Positions 45,746 to 55,236 of a stretch of 64,000 nt of DNA are shown here, piece by piece (the stretch's first letter is position 1; every line of letters starts with the position of its first letter). The DNA is taken from contig NZ_RAPQ01000010.1 in NCBI RefSeq assembly GCF_003610555.1, forward strand, positions 496,001 through 560,000, written 5' to 3'. Below the pieces are notes generated by a model. The model made no database searches and was not told where the DNA came from. It saw only the letters and a program-made list of their open reading frames with translations. The DNA is from Marinifilum flexuosum. Lineage in GTDB: Bacteria; Bacteroidota; Bacteroidia; Bacteroidales; Marinifilaceae. Both the position numbers and the translations under genes were made by a program.

Positions 45746-47194
45746 TTATTCGTATTGGACTATTTTTAATACCATACCAGGTTCAACAACATTAGATTGA
45801 TTTATGTTATTTACCTCAACCAGATCTTTAACAGACTCTACTTTAAACCTATTGGCAATTGATTGCAAACTATCACCTTCTTGGACCTCATAAAGTAGAA
45901 ATTTGCTCTGTTTCAACAATGGATCTCTTTGGGGCTTTTGAGCAATCTCTTCCGATGGTTTTACCCAAATTTTTAATCGTTGCCCAATGTAGATATCATG
46001 ATTCTTCATATTATTCCACTCCATAATATTATGCGTGGTACAAGAATAGTTCATAGCTATTTTATGAAAATACTCTCCAGCTTTAACAACATGATAAATC
46101 ATATATTTCCCTTTGGTAGAAGAAAGTTCCTTTTGCAATTCAAGGTACTTCTTAGGTTGATCCTTCATTGCATAAATTTCTTCCTCATTGTCGATAAATA
46201 AGCCAATTTTTTCAACAGGTAGAACCAATTGAGCTGGCAATTCGCCTGCAGGAATTATATCTCGTTTGTAAATAGGGTTTAATTTTTTAATCTCTTCTAT
46301 TGGTACATCAATTATTGCTGCAACATGTTTAAACAATACACTTTTCTTTATATTCACAGGTGATACCCTAAAGTAAGGATATTGATTTGGCGCAGCCACT
46401 ATATTGTGCTCACTGCTATAATTTAAAATATAATTTGCAGCGATAAAAATTGGCACATAGTTTCTGGTTTGCTGTGGCAAATATGGTGATATTTCCCAAA
46501 AATCAGTTTTACCACCAGAACGCTGAATTGCCTCACGCACAACACCAGGTCCTCCATTATAAGCAGCTATTGCCAATTGCCAGTCCCCAAAAATACGATG
46601 CAAATACTGCAAATATCTGCAAGCTGCTTCGGTTGATTTCTCTGGATCCATTCTCTCATCAACATAGGAAGTAACCTTTAAATCAAACATTTTACATGAA
46701 TTATACATAAACTGCCATAGGCCCATTGCTCCCGATCTGGATCTTGCTTTAGGATCCAAAGCAGATTCTATTACCGAAAGATACTTTAGTTCCAATGGCA
46801 AATTATATTTGTCCAAACACTCTTCGAAAATTGGAAAATACAATTCCGAACGTTCAATTATTTTTCCAGTTTTCTCACGATGACGCACTGCATATGCTTC
46901 AATAAAGCGACGAACCACTGGTTTATAATCCAACTGTATTGGTGTGAGATCATTTAAACGCTTCATTCTTTCTGCATATATCTCGTCCGAAAAAACAGGA
47001 ATATAATTCGCATCTAATATTTCATTCTCTGGAAGTTCTTCTTTCAATATCTCATCAGTAAAATACATTAATCGTTGGTTAACTTCTTCTGCATTTTCTG
47101 GCTTTTCTTTTTGCAGAATGCTAAATAAAGATTGAGCAGAGACAGCAGAACTGCCTAAAAGAGAGATTAACAAAAGAAGTATGAAATTCTTCAT
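45746..47194 (-). CDS. MltD-like lytic transglycosylase with two LysM domains
   Basis: 482 residues from the ATG at 47194 (signal peptide MKNFILLLLISLLGSSAVSA; the upstream in-frame extension is not credible). The SLT domain has its catalytic Glu in LSVIESALDPKARS near residue 140, followed by GAMGLWQFM and AIAAYNGGPG. Two C-terminal LysM units bind peptidoglycan (YHVVKAGEYFHKIAMNY and LYEVQEGDSLQSIANRF). It cleaves glycan strands to 1,6-anhydro products. First gene of the three-gene unit. Confidence 0.92.
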   Translation of the reverse strand: MKNFILLLLISLLGSSAVSAQSLFSILQKEKPENAEEVNQRLMYFTDEILKEELPENEILDANYIPVFSDEIYAERMKRLNDLTPIQLDYKPVVRRFIEAYAVRHREKTGKIIERSELYFPIFEECLDKYNLPLELKYLSVIESALDPKARSRSGAMGLWQFMYNSCKMFDLKVTSYVDERMDPEKSTEAACRYLQYLHRIFGDWQLAIAAYNGGPGVVREAIQRSGGKTDFWEISPYLPQQTRNYVPIFIAANYILNYSSEHNIVAAPNQYPYFRVSPVNIKKSVLFKHVAAIIDVPIEEIKKLNPIYKRDIIPAGELPAQLVLPVEKIGLFIDNEEEIYAMKDQPKKYLELQKELSSTKGKYMIYHVVKAGEYFHKIAMNYSCTTHNIMEWNNMKNHDIYIGQRLKIWVKPSEEIAQKPQRDPLLKQSKFLLYEVQEGDSLQSIANRFKVESVKDLVEVNNINQSNVVEPGMVLKIVQYE

Positions 47195-47333
47195 GCAAAC
47201 TAGTGGTTTAGGTTTAGGGATTTCTAAATTCGAATTGAAAATAATTAATTTACAACTAGCATCCAAATGATTTTACAAGTTTTAAACTAATTTTTTAGTT
47301 GATGTGGTTTCAAAAAATAGAGTCATCAAAAAA

Positions 47334-47352
47334 GGCAGGTAAAATACCTGCC
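47334..47352 (-). terminator. Rho-independent terminator after tatA
   Basis: GGCAGGTA-AAA-TACCTGCC, followed by TTTTTT on the minus strand. Confidence 0.9.
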
Positions 47353-47358
47353 TCTCAT

Positions 47359-47556
47359 TTATTTTTCTAACGACTCTTTATCCTTGTTGTTTTTATCCTG
47401 GTCTTGATCTGTAGCCTTTTTAAACTCCTTCATTCCTTGACCTAATCCTTTCATTAATTCAGGAATTTTTTTGCCACCAAAAAGAAGTAAGATTACAAAT
47501 ACAATTATTACGATTTGCCAGGGACCAATCATTCCCGCTATTACAAAAAGATTCAT
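47359..47556 (-). CDS. tatA: twin-arginine translocase subunit TatA/TatE type
   Basis: 65 residues. One N-terminal membrane helix (about 12-27), then the hallmark [20 protein letters not shown] amphipathic helix and a charged tail. TatA forms the pore-lining oligomer of the Tat export system. No tatC is close by. It follows rseP at 53 nt. TatB cannot be fully excluded, but the short length favours TatA. Confidence 0.93.
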   Translation of the reverse strand: MNLFVIAGMIGPWQIVIIVFVILLLFGGKKIPELMKGLGQGMKEFKKATDQDQDKNNKDKESLEK

Positions 47557-47609
47557 ATCAGTTGAGTTTTAGTATTTACAGTGCTAATATAGTATTTTTA
47601 ATGCAATAA

Positions 47610-48962
47610 TTACCAATTGGATACCCATTTCACCACATCATTGGCATTTGCAAAAATAAGCAAGCCAAAAAGTAAAACCATTCCTGTAACCTGTGCATAC
47701 TCCATAAACTTATCGCCGGGCTTTCTTCCTGTAATTATTTCATACATCAAGAATAACACATGACCACCATCCAATGCTGGAATTGGTAGGATATTCATAA
47801 TAGCCAAAATAATAGAAAGAAACGCTGTTAACTCCCAGAAAGCATGCCAATCCCAAACCGATGGGAAAATACTTCCAATGGTACCAAATCCTCCAATTGA
47901 CTTGTATCCCTTGATATCTTTATCGAAGATTAAACCAAACTGTTTTAGGTAATCATTCAACTTTTTAAATCCTTTTCCAATACCAGCAGGAACAGCTTGT
48001 GCAAATGTATATTCTACAGCCTCATACCTAAATCCGCTAAGATCTAACAAAGGTTGAAAACCGATTAAGCCTTCATCGGTTGTAGTTAATTTTAAATTTA
48101 ATTCCTGATTGTTTCTTGAAATTAAAAGATTAATCTCTTGTCCTGCCTGAGTAGCTAAATACTCTTTGTATTCATCAAAATAAGTAAAATTCACTCCATT
48201 CACACTTACAATCTCATCATCTTTTTGTAAGCCTACCAACTTAGCTGGTGAATCTTTAGCTACTTTACCTACTTTCATAGGGTGAAATGGATAACGAAGA
48301 CTAATTGTTGGGTCGACACCAAACTTTTTACTACTTCGTTCAATTAATGCTGGAATATATGATGTTGGAATAGTAACGTCCATATTTACTCCATCTCGAA
48401 TCACTTGAATTGATGAAGGTCGATTTAGAATAATCTCTGGCATGATTTGAGAAAATCTCTCTACTTTTTGATTATCCAAAGCAACAATAATATCTCCATC
48501 CTTTAAACCAATACTTTCCGACAAAGAATCACAAACAATACCATACTTTGCATTTTCAGCTGGCAAATACTGTTCTCCCCATGCAAATAAAACAGCTGTG
48601 TAGATAACAAATGCCAAGATGAAGTTTACCAATACCCCACCAATCATGATAAGCAAACGCTGCCATGCTGGCTTTGATCTAAATTCGTATGGTTTTGGAG
48701 GCATTGCCATTTGTTCCTTATCCATCGATTCATCAATCATCCCAGAAATTTTCACATATCCACCAAGAGGAATCCAGCCAATACCATATTCTGTTTCTCC
48801 TTTTTTAAATTTAAAAAGAGAAAATCCAGGATTAAAGAACATATAAAATTTCTCAACCCTTGTTTTGAACAATTTTGCAAATACAAAGTGTCCTAACTCA
48901 TGTAAAACCACAAGAATAGACAAACTCAATAAAAACTGTCCTATTTTAACCAATACATCCAT
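47610..48962 (-). CDS. rseP: RseP family site-2 zinc metalloprotease
   Basis: 450 residues. The zinc motif HELGHF lies near residue 22 in the first membrane helix. A second metal-ligand motif, ALDGGHVLF, is at about 396-404. PDZ repeats lie between them (KDDEIVSVNGVNFTYFDEY region near residue 220). It cuts membrane proteins inside the bilayer, notably anti-sigma factors after a first cut, so it could act on the membrane partner of the ECF sigma factor at 30261; this link is inference. Neighbouring dxr is a common partner in Bacteroidota genomes. Confidence 0.93.
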   Translation of the reverse strand: MDVLVKIGQFLLSLSILVVLHELGHFVFAKLFKTRVEKFYMFFNPGFSLFKFKKGETEYGIGWIPLGGYVKISGMIDESMDKEQMAMPPKPYEFRSKPAWQRLLIMIGGVLVNFILAFVIYTAVLFAWGEQYLPAENAKYGIVCDSLSESIGLKDGDIIVALDNQKVERFSQIMPEIILNRPSSIQVIRDGVNMDVTIPTSYIPALIERSSKKFGVDPTISLRYPFHPMKVGKVAKDSPAKLVGLQKDDEIVSVNGVNFTYFDEYKEYLATQAGQEINLLISRNNQELNLKLTTTDEGLIGFQPLLDLSGFRYEAVEYTFAQAVPAGIGKGFKKLNDYLKQFGLIFDKDIKGYKSIGGFGTIGSIFPSVWDWHAFWELTAFLSIILAIMNILPIPALDGGHVLFLMYEIITGRKPGDKFMEYAQVTGMVLLFGLLIFANANDVVKWVSNW

Positions 48963-49036
48963 TCAAATATTTATTTGTAACAAGTAATAAATCAGGAGTA
49001 AATAACTCTCATTACACCATACTATTTTTCTACCTG

Positions 49037-49063
49037 CTAATTGTTAATTACTAATTGTTAATT
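49037..49063. repeat. 13-bp direct repeat of the AATTGTTAATT type
   Basis: CTAATTGTTAATT occurs at 49037 and again at 49051. Similar words fill the spacers at about 61260-61290, 61655-61690 and 63231-63340, so this is a low-complexity intergenic family. Confidence 0.55.
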
Positions 49064-49091
49064 GTAAAAGGCTGCCTAAGATAATTATTTT

Positions 49092-50240
49092 TTACAACAT
49101 GGCTTCTGCCAATCTTCTCGCTTCTGAATCAGATAAAACATAGTCTTCATAGCTCGGTTTCTGAATAAAACTTACTTTATTCATAACTTCTTCAATGATA
49201 TCACTCATTTGCAAGAACCCAACTTGATCTTTAAGAAAAGCGTCAACTACAATTTCGTTTGCAGCATTAATTACACATGGCAAATTACCACCTTTATTCA
49301 TTGCTTCGTATGCAAGAGTCAAATTTTTAAAGTTCTCAGAATCGGCAGGAGCAAAATTCAATTCAGGATAATCTAAAAAATTAAAACGAGGAAAATCTGT
49401 TTTTAATCTCTTTGGGTAAGTAAGAGCAAACTGAATTGGCAGTTTCATATCAGGCAAACCCATTTGTGCTTTCATCGATCCATCCTGAAACTGAACAATG
49501 GAATGAACGATTGACTGATGATGTACAATCACATCAACCTGATCGGGACGTAGATCAAACAACCATTTTGCTTCAATTGCTTCAAAACCTTTATTCATCA
49601 TACTTGCCGAATCAATGGTAATTTTTGCTCCCATATCCCAATTCGGATGCTTCAAGGCTTGCTTGGCGGTAACATTCTCAAGGAATTTTTTATCTTTTCC
49701 TCTAAACGGACCTCCCGAAGCTGTCAGGTATATTTTCTCAATTGGATTATCGAACTCACCCAATAAACACTGAAAAATTGCTGAGTGCTCCGAATCAACA
49801 GGGTAAATACTTACACCATACTCCAATGCTAATTTCTGTATGATATCACCAGCAACCACCAATGTTTCCTTGTTTGCCAAAGCAATATTTTTTCTGGCTT
49901 TAATGGCATTTATTGTAGGCAACAACCCCGAATATCCAACCATTGCTGTAACTACAACATCAATGGCCCCCATTTGAACAACTTGGGCAATGGCTTCGTG
50001 ACCAGCATAAACCTTTATTGGCTCATCTTTTAAAGCTTCAACAAGTTGAGGATATTTCTCTTCTTTGGCTATAACAACAACATCAGGCTTAAATTTCTTT
50101 GCCTGTTCTATTAGTAATTCTACTTGATTGTTTGCAGTTAAAACATCTACAACAAATTCTTCGGGATTTGCTTCTACCACTTCCAATGTTTGGGTTCCAA
50201 TGGAACCCGTCGATCCCAGAATAGCAATATGCTTACTCAT
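49092..50240 (-). CDS. dxr: 1-deoxy-D-xylulose 5-phosphate reductoisomerase
   Basis: 382 residues. N-terminal NADPH domain with LGSTGSIGTQTLEVVE. The catalytic/metal region comprises ALANKETLVVAGD, YPVDSEHSAIFQCL, LTASGGPFRG and KITIDSASMMNKGFE. C-terminal helical domain. It makes 2-C-methylerythritol 4-phosphate, the committed step of the MEP isoprenoid route. It follows the M23 gene by 20 nt and is followed by rseP. Confidence 0.97.
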   Translation of the reverse strand: MSKHIAILGSTGSIGTQTLEVVEANPEEFVVDVLTANNQVELLIEQAKKFKPDVVVIAKEEKYPQLVEALKDEPIKVYAGHEAIAQVVQMGAIDVVVTAMVGYSGLLPTINAIKARKNIALANKETLVVAGDIIQKLALEYGVSIYPVDSEHSAIFQCLLGEFDNPIEKIYLTASGGPFRGKDKKFLENVTAKQALKHPNWDMGAKITIDSASMMNKGFEAIEAKWLFDLRPDQVDVIVHHQSIVHSIVQFQDGSMKAQMGLPDMKLPIQFALTYPKRLKTDFPRFNFLDYPELNFAPADSENFKNLTLAYEAMNKGGNLPCVINAANEIVVDAFLKDQVGFLQMSDIIEEVMNKVSFIQKPSYEDYVLSDSEARRLAEAML

Positions 50241-50260
50241 TAATAATTAGAGTTTTGTTT

Positions 50261-51133
50261 TTAAAATTTTATATAGTCTTCGGGGTTTAAAGGCCGTCCG
50301 TTATGCCACAGTTCAAAGTGCAAATGCGGACCAGAAGTTAACTCTCCAGAATTTCCCAACAATGCTATTGCTTCTCCTGCTTTTACATGCTCTCCTGCTT
50401 TTTTCAAAAGCTCGGAATTGTGCTTATACACCGATAGTAAATTATTCGAATGTTGAATTTGAATCACGTATCCTGTATTCAAAGTCCACTCCGAAAAAAT
50501 AACTGTTCCATCTAAAACAGAAGATATACGTTCATTTACACCTCCTACAATATCAGTACCATAATGTTGAGACTTACTATCAAAATGATTTGAGATCATT
50601 CCCTTTATAGGTGAAAAGAAATGTGTGTTTGACAATCCCCTTGATTTTGGAGCATCTTCAAGAGTTAAGTTGTATTTTTCATCTTCCTCATGATCCAAAC
50701 GGAACAAGGAATCGGATTCTGTTCTTGTAAAACTCAAATTTTTATATTTTGGATCAACAATAGAATCGGAAGCACTTTGAACCACATTATCAAAATCATT
50801 TCCTTCCACTATATTTCGAACCCCTTGAAAAAAACGATCTCGTTTCTCCAATTCAAGAATCAATGAATCTACCAGAATGTCATTATTCTCAATATTTCTT
50901 CTCATTTCTCCATCTGGATAGCCAGGAATGTACTCTCGTAAAGGCGTAAAAGCAATCAATAAGGTTACTAAAACGATTAACAGAACCGAAAATAGTCCTG
51001 TTACGGTAAATACATTTAATCGTGATAGTCGAATAGACAATACTTCATCAAACGTGGCTTCGTTGGATATTGTTAGTCTGTATTTATTCTTTAATTTTTC
51101 AATTAAAGGCTTTTTCTCATTTAAACTACTCAT
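50261..51133 (-). CDS. membrane-anchored M23 peptidase (LytM-type endopeptidase)
   Basis: 290 residues. One uncleaved membrane helix (about 38-60, FTVTGLFSVLLIVLVTLLIAF), a periplasmic linker, and a C-terminal M23 domain. The zinc/active-site residues are present: H-x3-D in SQHYGTDIVGG and HLHFE in SGPHLHFELWHNGRPL. It should cut peptidoglycan cross-links and is probably catalytically active. First gene of M23-dxr, with a good promoter box 27 nt before the ATG. Confidence 0.92.
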   Translation of the reverse strand: MSSLNEKKPLIEKLKNKYRLTISNEATFDEVLSIRLSRLNVFTVTGLFSVLLIVLVTLLIAFTPLREYIPGYPDGEMRRNIENNDILVDSLILELEKRDRFFQGVRNIVEGNDFDNVVQSASDSIVDPKYKNLSFTRTESDSLFRLDHEEDEKYNLTLEDAPKSRGLSNTHFFSPIKGMISNHFDSKSQHYGTDIVGGVNERISSVLDGTVIFSEWTLNTGYVIQIQHSNNLLSVYKHNSELLKKAGEHVKAGEAIALLGNSGELTSGPHLHFELWHNGRPLNPEDYIKF

Positions 51134-51159
51134 ACTGATAGTATCTGAAAAGATTTACG

Positions 51160-51167
51160 CAAAGGTA
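51160..51167 (-). promoter_or_regulatory. -7 box for the M23-dxr operon
   Basis: TACCTTTG followed by C on the minus strand, the most typical Bacteroidota -7 sequence, placed to give a leader of about 20 nt. The -33 box is not clear. Confidence 0.55.
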
Positions 51168-51215
51168 ACAGAAATCAACGAAATTGTATGTTTTTTAAAT
51201 CAGAAGGAATAAAAA

Positions 51216-51241
51216 AAGGCTTAGGAAAAATCCTAAGCCTT
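51216..51241 (-). terminator. terminator of the downstream initiator tRNA
   Basis: AAGGCTTAGGA-AAAA-TCCTAAGCCTT is a perfect 11-bp stem, followed by TTTTT on the minus strand. Confidence 0.88.
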
Positions 51242-51249
51242 AAACTAAG

Positions 51250-51322
<73 letters not shown>

Positions 51323-51376
51323 ATATATTTTTTAGAAATTATCTGTCTTAATCATTTGCCTTTCGGCGAAAAAATA

Positions 51377-51397
51377 AGCTTTGACTAAATCAAAGCT
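51377..51397 (-). terminator. terminator between the two tRNA genes
   Basis: AGCTTTGA-CTAAA-TCAAAGCT stem, followed by TATTTTTTC on the minus strand. It suggests that the first tRNA is transcribed separately or that read-through is limited. Confidence 0.75.
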
Positions 51398-51406
51398 CAA
51401 CCTTAG

Positions 51407-51479
<73 letters not shown>

Positions 51480-51516
51480 ATATATCTTAAGACTTATCTC
51501 TTTCGTTTTGCGGTTG

Positions 51517-51548
51517 CAAAGATAAGAGCCTTTTATTCCAAAACAAAA
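51517..51548 (-). promoter_or_regulatory. promoter of the initiator tRNA genes
   Basis: On the minus strand, TTTTG (51544-51548), 19 nt, TATCTTTG (51517-51524): both Bacteroidota boxes with correct spacing. Confidence 0.75.
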
Positions 51549-51640
51549 TTTAAGTGCTTTTTTTTTTAATAATTCCAATAAAAACAACACTTTCAGAAGC
51601 TTTTCACCCTGTTAATCAGATTCATATGCATTAAAAAAAA

Positions 51641-52090
51641 TTAATCATTCTGAACCACTTCTTTTATATCAAGGAAAGCTTCCTCCAATAAACTCATTTT
51701 CTGAAATAAAAATTGATAATACTCCTCCCAGTTCTCCTTTTTATACACCGAAGCTCCTCCCAACTGAAAATAGACAACGCTTACCTCTTTAAAGCCTTCA
51801 ATAAAATAATTCTTATCCCAAATCAGTTCATTACCGCAAGTATCTTCAACAACTGGTCGATACTTCATGAATTTATCATACACAGAATAACGCTTATCAT
51901 CAAGCTTACTATCAATTTGTAGCATTACAAATGCGCCATCTTCGTTTAAATCAAATTTTAATTGTGCTTCTTTGATTTGTGTTCCTTTCAAAACCCAAGA
52001 AGTCATTTTTCGACCTTGCTTTTTCGAGTATCGTTTAAAACCATCCCAAAATTGAATCCTAAACTCTCTCTTTTCTTCTTTCGTGTACAT
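51641..52090 (-). CDS. DUF4268 domain protein
   Basis: 149 residues, soluble. The start KEEKREFRIQFWDGFKRYSK and the later AQLKFDLNEDGAFVMLQI and WEEYYQFLFQKMSLLEEAF are typical of DUF4268, a family also found at the C-terminus of some restriction-type or nuclease-like proteins and here standing alone. Function unknown. It is divergent from the phosphoesterase gene and separated from the tRNA promoter by about 90 nt. Confidence 0.83.
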   Translation of the reverse strand: MYTKEEKREFRIQFWDGFKRYSKKQGRKMTSWVLKGTQIKEAQLKFDLNEDGAFVMLQIDSKLDDKRYSVYDKFMKYRPVVEDTCGNELIWDKNYFIEGFKEVSVVYFQLGGASVYKKENWEEYYQFLFQKMSLLEEAFLDIKEVVQND

Positions 52091-52219
52091 TCAAAAATCT
52101 ATTTTACTGCAAAACTAATAGTTCTTTCTCACACTATAAGAAACTATCAATTAATTTGTAGCAATTTTCAGAATAAAAAATAATCTTATCTTTAACTACT
52201 CTAAATTAGTTTGAATTTA

Positions 52220-53365
52220 ATGAGATTATACGATATATATTTTCCCTTTATTACTCTATTTGTATTGATTTCTTGTAGCTTGCATGGATATTCCCAACAG
52301 GAAACTATGCCAGATAGTCTAATAGTTTCTTCCTATGTTGAAGGTCCTCATATCAGACAAACTTCAAGTAATCGAGTTGATGTTTTTTACATTCAACATG
52401 ATAGTATTAAAAACAAAACCAAGAAAATATCACGATCTCTTCGATACAAAAACGACACCTTAACATTTAAAGGTTTTGCAGGCTCCGATACATTAACATA
52501 TATCATACCTCAGAAAATCAGACCTCGATCAGGAATATTTGAGAAAGCAGATAAGATAATTGTTCTGGGTGATATTCATGGAGAATTGGAGGCGTTGACT
52601 AATATTCTTCGCTATAACAATGTAATTGATGAAAAGAATCGCTGGACATTTGGCGATGGACATATTGTTTTCACTGGCGACGTATTCGATCGAGGGAATA
52701 AGGTAACTGAATGTCTATGGCTAATATTCCAACTTGAAATACAAGCTAAAAAAGCTGGTGGACGAGTAAATTATATTATAGGCAATCACGAAATGATGGC
52801 TTTATTATTTGATGACAGATACGTAGATAAAAAGTACAAACATGCAGCGCGATATTTAAAATATCATTATTCACATTTTTTTGGTAAACACACCGTTCTT
52901 GGAAATTGGTTACGCTCTAAAAATACGCTCATGAGAATAGGTGATCAGCTTTTTGTTCACGGAGGAATATCTCCTCAATTTCTGGAGAAAAAGATGAAAA
53001 TTGACGATGTGAACATGAAAATGCGATATCACTTAAACAATTATACTCAACTTAAAGATACTACATTAGTCGATTTATTCTTATATTCATATAGTCCTTT
53101 GTGGTATAGAGGATATCTGTCGAGAACTCCTAGTTACGACCGAATTTCTCTTGCCGAAGTAATTAAGACTCTAGATTTTTATGAATCAATGGTAATAATT
53201 TTTGGTCATACTCCTGTGGCACGAGTTTATCCTTTTTATTCTTTTAAACTCATTGCTATGGATGTTCCTATTGGAGATCCAAACTTCATTGACCAAGCCT
53301 TACTAATTGAGAATCAAAAATATTATCGGATATTTGCACACAAAGAAAAAGAACGATTACGTTAA
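52220..53365 (+). CDS. secreted/lipid-anchored calcineurin-like metallophosphoesterase
   Basis: 381 residues from the ATG at 52220. Residues 1-18 are hydrophobic and end in a possible lipobox (VLISC). The metallophosphoesterase motifs are in order: VLGDIHGELEAL (about 116-127), FTGDVFDRG (about 151-159), IIGNHEMM (about 186-193), a VHGG motif in LFVHGGISP, and FGHTPV. This is the Shewanella-type phosphatase (SLP) pattern: two metals, Ser/Thr phosphatase-like. It is first in a unit with the DUF4956 gene 12 nt downstream. Confidence 0.9.
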   Translation: MRLYDIYFPFITLFVLISCSLHGYSQQETMPDSLIVSSYVEGPHIRQTSSNRVDVFYIQHDSIKNKTKKISRSLRYKNDTLTFKGFAGSDTLTYIIPQKIRPRSGIFEKADKIIVLGDIHGELEALTNILRYNNVIDEKNRWTFGDGHIVFTGDVFDRGNKVTECLWLIFQLEIQAKKAGGRVNYIIGNHEMMALLFDDRYVDKKYKHAARYLKYHYSHFFGKHTVLGNWLRSKNTLMRIGDQLFVHGGISPQFLEKKMKIDDVNMKMRYHLNNYTQLKDTTLVDLFLYSYSPLWYRGYLSRTPSYDRISLAEVIKTLDFYESMVIIFGHTPVARVYPFYSFKLIAMDVPIGDPNFIDQALLIENQKYYRIFAHKEKERLR

Positions 53366-53377
53366 AGCAGACAAACA

Positions 53378-54058
53378 ATGGAACTACTCACTAGTCTAAT
53401 AAATACTGTAGATGTACCAAGCACTGTTATCCTTTCCAATAACATGGTTGAACTTTTGCTTAGGTTTGTATTAAACATGGTTGTAACCATTTTTGTTGTC
53501 AACTATGTATATTTTAGGGCAACAGGAAAAAGAACTTACGTTTTTACTTATATCATGATAAGTACAACGGTATTTTTCCTTTGTTTCTTACTAGGAAATA
53601 TTGACTTACAACTTGGTTTTGCTCTCGGTCTTTTTGCAATTTTTGGTATTATTCGTTACCGTACCGATACTATTCCGATACGGGAAATGACTTACCTATT
53701 TTTGGTAATTACAATCTCCATTATCAATGCTTTAGCCAGAAGAGATGTTAGTTTGGGAGAAATAATTATTACCAATGTAGCATTCATGTTTACTACCTAT
53801 ATCATGGAAAGAGTTTGGATGCGCAGACACATGGCACGTAGAACCATAATTTATGATCGAATGGATTTGATCCATCCCGACAAACATGATTTATTAAGAC
53901 AAGATATAAAAGAGAGAACCGGACTGGTAATCAATAGATTTAAAATTGGCCAGATAGACTTAGCTAAAAACAGCATCAGATTAACTATTTTTTATAAAGA
54001 TGTGGTAGGTAACAACATCTTAACCGACGCAGAATTAAGCGATAAAGGCATGGAATAA
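53378..54058 (+). CDS. DUF4956 membrane protein
   Basis: 226 residues. Four or so membrane helices in the first 130 (near 27-45, 52-70, 73-90 and 102-118), containing GLFAIFGIIRYRTDTIPIRE, the most conserved DUF4956 stretch. A cytoplasmic C-terminal domain of about 90 residues follows. In many bacteria DUF4956 genes lie beside genes for VTC-type polyphosphate polymerases and CotH-like kinases. Here a CotH-like gene follows directly, but no VTC gene is present. Function unknown; a link to polyphosphate or surface-protein phosphorylation is inference. Confidence 0.87.
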   Translation: MELLTSLINTVDVPSTVILSNNMVELLLRFVLNMVVTIFVVNYVYFRATGKRTYVFTYIMISTTVFFLCFLLGNIDLQLGFALGLFAIFGIIRYRTDTIPIREMTYLFLVITISIINALARRDVSLGEIIITNVAFMFTTYIMERVWMRRHMARRTIIYDRMDLIHPDKHDLLRQDIKERTGLVINRFKIGQIDLAKNSIRLTIFYKDVVGNNILTDAELSDKGME

Positions 54059-54091
54059 ATAGAAACACCAACCAACAAACCCACTATATAT

Positions 54092-55174
54092 ATGAATTCG
54101 AAAATCCGATATATCGTGTTTTCATTTCTACTAATACTCCTTAGTAGTATAAACTCACTTGGCCTATCCCAAAATATACAGGATAGTGTTAGCTTATTCA
54201 AAGCGCCTAATCTTTTTGAATCCGACACCTTAATAAAATTATCCATTACCACCAATTTAAGAACCTTGGTAAGAGATATAGGTGAGAAAAATAAATATCA
54301 CAAAGCAAGGTTATCTTACCATCTAGGAGATTCAATTGTTACCATGAGTGTACAATTAAAAACCAGAGGTAATTTCAGAAAAGATAGAAGCATTTGCCCT
54401 TTTCCTCCAATTCGAATTAAATTTAATAAAGCTGAATCAAGTTACTCCCTTTTCCACAGACAAGGAAAACTTAAAATGGTTACTCATTGTCAAAACAAAA
54501 ACGAAAGGTATCAGCAAATGCTCCTTCAGGAATACCTGATATATAAAGCATACAATCTGTTTTCTCCAGAAAGTTTCAATGTGCGCCTTGCCGAGATAAC
54601 ATACAAAGACAGCAAAAATCAAATGGGTCCATTGAAAAAATATGCCTTTTTCATCGAAGATTTTGAAGATATGGCTGGCAGAAATGGTAAGATACCAAGG
54701 TATGAGAAAAAAATTCATCAGGACCACACTCTTATTGGTAAAGTAACCAAGTTGGCCGTATTTCAATACTTGGTTGGCAATACCGACTGGGGAGTTCCAA
54801 CCCTTCACAATATTAAATTGATTGCCAAAACACCAACTTCCAGACCTGTACCGGTTCCTTATGATTTTGATTGGGCAAGTTTGGTAAATGCTCCTTATGC
54901 TGTGCCAAACCCGAAGTTAAATATTAAGTCCATCCATGATCGATTATATCGTGGATACAAAAGAACAGCCAAAGATTTGGAGTATATTTTTAGGGAGTTC
55001 AGAATGAAAAAAGCAGCTCTTTATGAAATATATACGAGTTGCCCTTACCTGAATGACAAAGAGAAAGAGCGTGTATTAAATTATTTCGATGAATTTTATG
55101 AAATTATCGATAATCCTAAAGCAGTTAAAAGGGAGTTCATTGATAATGCACGTACCATTAAATACAAGAAATAA
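54092..55174 (+). CDS. CotH-kinase-like secreted protein
   Basis: 360 residues with a signal peptide ending near SLGLSQ. The protein has the order of CotH-type atypical kinases: an early RLSYHLGDS and KTRGNFR strand region, a helix with MLLQEYLIYKAYNLF, then VGNTDWGVPTLHNIKL (the D...HN catalytic-loop pattern) and VPYDFDWASLVN (the DFD metal motif). CotH proteins phosphorylate extracellular proteins. Assignment is by motif order, not by strong overall similarity. 33 nt after the DUF4956 gene, so most likely one operon with it. Confidence 0.68.
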   Translation: MNSKIRYIVFSFLLILLSSINSLGLSQNIQDSVSLFKAPNLFESDTLIKLSITTNLRTLVRDIGEKNKYHKARLSYHLGDSIVTMSVQLKTRGNFRKDRSICPFPPIRIKFNKAESSYSLFHRQGKLKMVTHCQNKNERYQQMLLQEYLIYKAYNLFSPESFNVRLAEITYKDSKNQMGPLKKYAFFIEDFEDMAGRNGKIPRYEKKIHQDHTLIGKVTKLAVFQYLVGNTDWGVPTLHNIKLIAKTPTSRPVPVPYDFDWASLVNAPYAVPNPKLNIKSIHDRLYRGYKRTAKDLEYIFREFRMKKAALYEIYTSCPYLNDKEKERVLNYFDEFYEIIDNPKAVKREFIDNARTIKYKK

Positions 55175-55204
55175 TTTAACTGACTTATTAAATCGTATTT
55201 GAAC

Positions 55205-55212
55205 TATATTTG
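55205..55212 (+). promoter_or_regulatory. candidate -7 box for rnhB
   Basis: TATATTTG, 24 nt before the rnhB ATG. The -33 region is weak. Confidence 0.45.
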
Positions 55213-55236
55213 TCGAAATTTTAATTTTCAACAAGT

